Positions 28,346 through 28,418 of a stretch of 28,418 nt of DNA are shown in pieces; position 1 is the first letter of the stretch, and each line of letters opens with the position of its first letter. The stretch lies in contig JALKBU010000671.1 of assembly GCA_023091735.1 (NCBI GenBank), positions 1 to 28,418 of the forward strand. The letters run 5' to 3'. The position numbers were made by a program, and so were the translations under genes. This stretch comes from Trichomonas tenax (Eukaryota > Parabasalia > Trichomonadida > Trichomonadidae). The notes beneath the pieces were generated by a model. The model was given only the letters and a program-made list of their open reading frames with translations. It had not been told where the DNA came from and made no database searches.

Positions 28346-28418
28346 ATAATCCATAGTTGAAAGATTTTTGAATGAAATCAAGAAGAAAATCAAAATCAGA
28401 TTTTGCAACGAAAAAAAA

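Noticed and set aside
1..28418. CRISPR array, phage or bacterial operon structure
   Set aside because: No regularly spaced repeats, no ribosome-binding sites and no tightly packed co-directional genes. The context is eukaryotic.

Overview
The window looks like nuclear DNA of a parabasalid protist (a trichomonad), most likely Tritrichomonas foetus or a close relative. That assignment is inference from several signs. Genes lack visible introns and sit in very AT-rich spacers. TCATTT-type initiators lie a few bases before several start codons. There is a BspA-like leucine-rich-repeat surface protein gene, an NlpC/P60 peptidase of bacterial type, a membrane-anchored alpha-amylase, a ROK sugar kinase with a hydrogenosome-style N-terminus, and a half-size ABCA-type transporter. 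There is one eukaryotic tRNA gene with internal A and B boxes and a T-run terminator.

Layout. 1-1238 is AT-rich spacer with TGACA/TGTCA repeats. 1239-3203 (-) encodes the anchored alpha-amylase. 3808-4061 (-) holds a decayed unknown gene. 4238-4657 (-) encodes the NlpC/P60 peptidase. 4950-5996 is bounded by an imperfect inverted repeat of about 67 bp, possibly a small non-autonomous transposon. 6933-9152 (+) encodes the ABCA-type transporter. 9379-10187 (-) is a frameshifted unknown gene. 10362-11384 (-) is copy 1 of a predicted beta-helix protein. 11656-12507 (-) is a protein kinase interrupted by one in-frame TAA. 14475-15227 (+) encodes a DUF1963/YwqG-like protein. 15431-15502 (-) is tRNA-Ile(GAT). 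15564-17777 (-) is a wrecked BspA-like gene. 18134-19314 contains further coding wreckage. 20558-21645 (+) is a glycine-rich, cysteine-rich secreted-type protein gene with a broken 5' end. 21707-22242 (+) is another decayed gene. 23317-24240 (+) encodes the ROK sugar kinase. 24907-27210 (-) encodes a large alpha-helical protein, probably of ARM/HEAT type. 27293-28345 (+) is copy 2 of the beta-helix protein, inverted relative to copy 1.

Two gene classes can be told apart by eye. The amylase, NlpC/P60 and ROK kinase genes are GC-richer with polished codon use, and each has a TCATTT initiator close to the ATG, as expected for well-expressed housekeeping or nutritional genes. The rest are AT-rich, and many are damaged. 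The amylase (outside or in the endomembrane system) and the sugar kinase (cytosol or hydrogenosome) could act in the same starch-to-hexose-phosphate route, but they are 20 kb apart and nothing suggests co-regulation. The most notable observations are the G34 tRNA-Ile, the single-stop kinase, the inverted beta-helix gene pair that shares a missing start, and the density of unannotated gene remnants in the spacers. I did not find a clear new multi-gene system.
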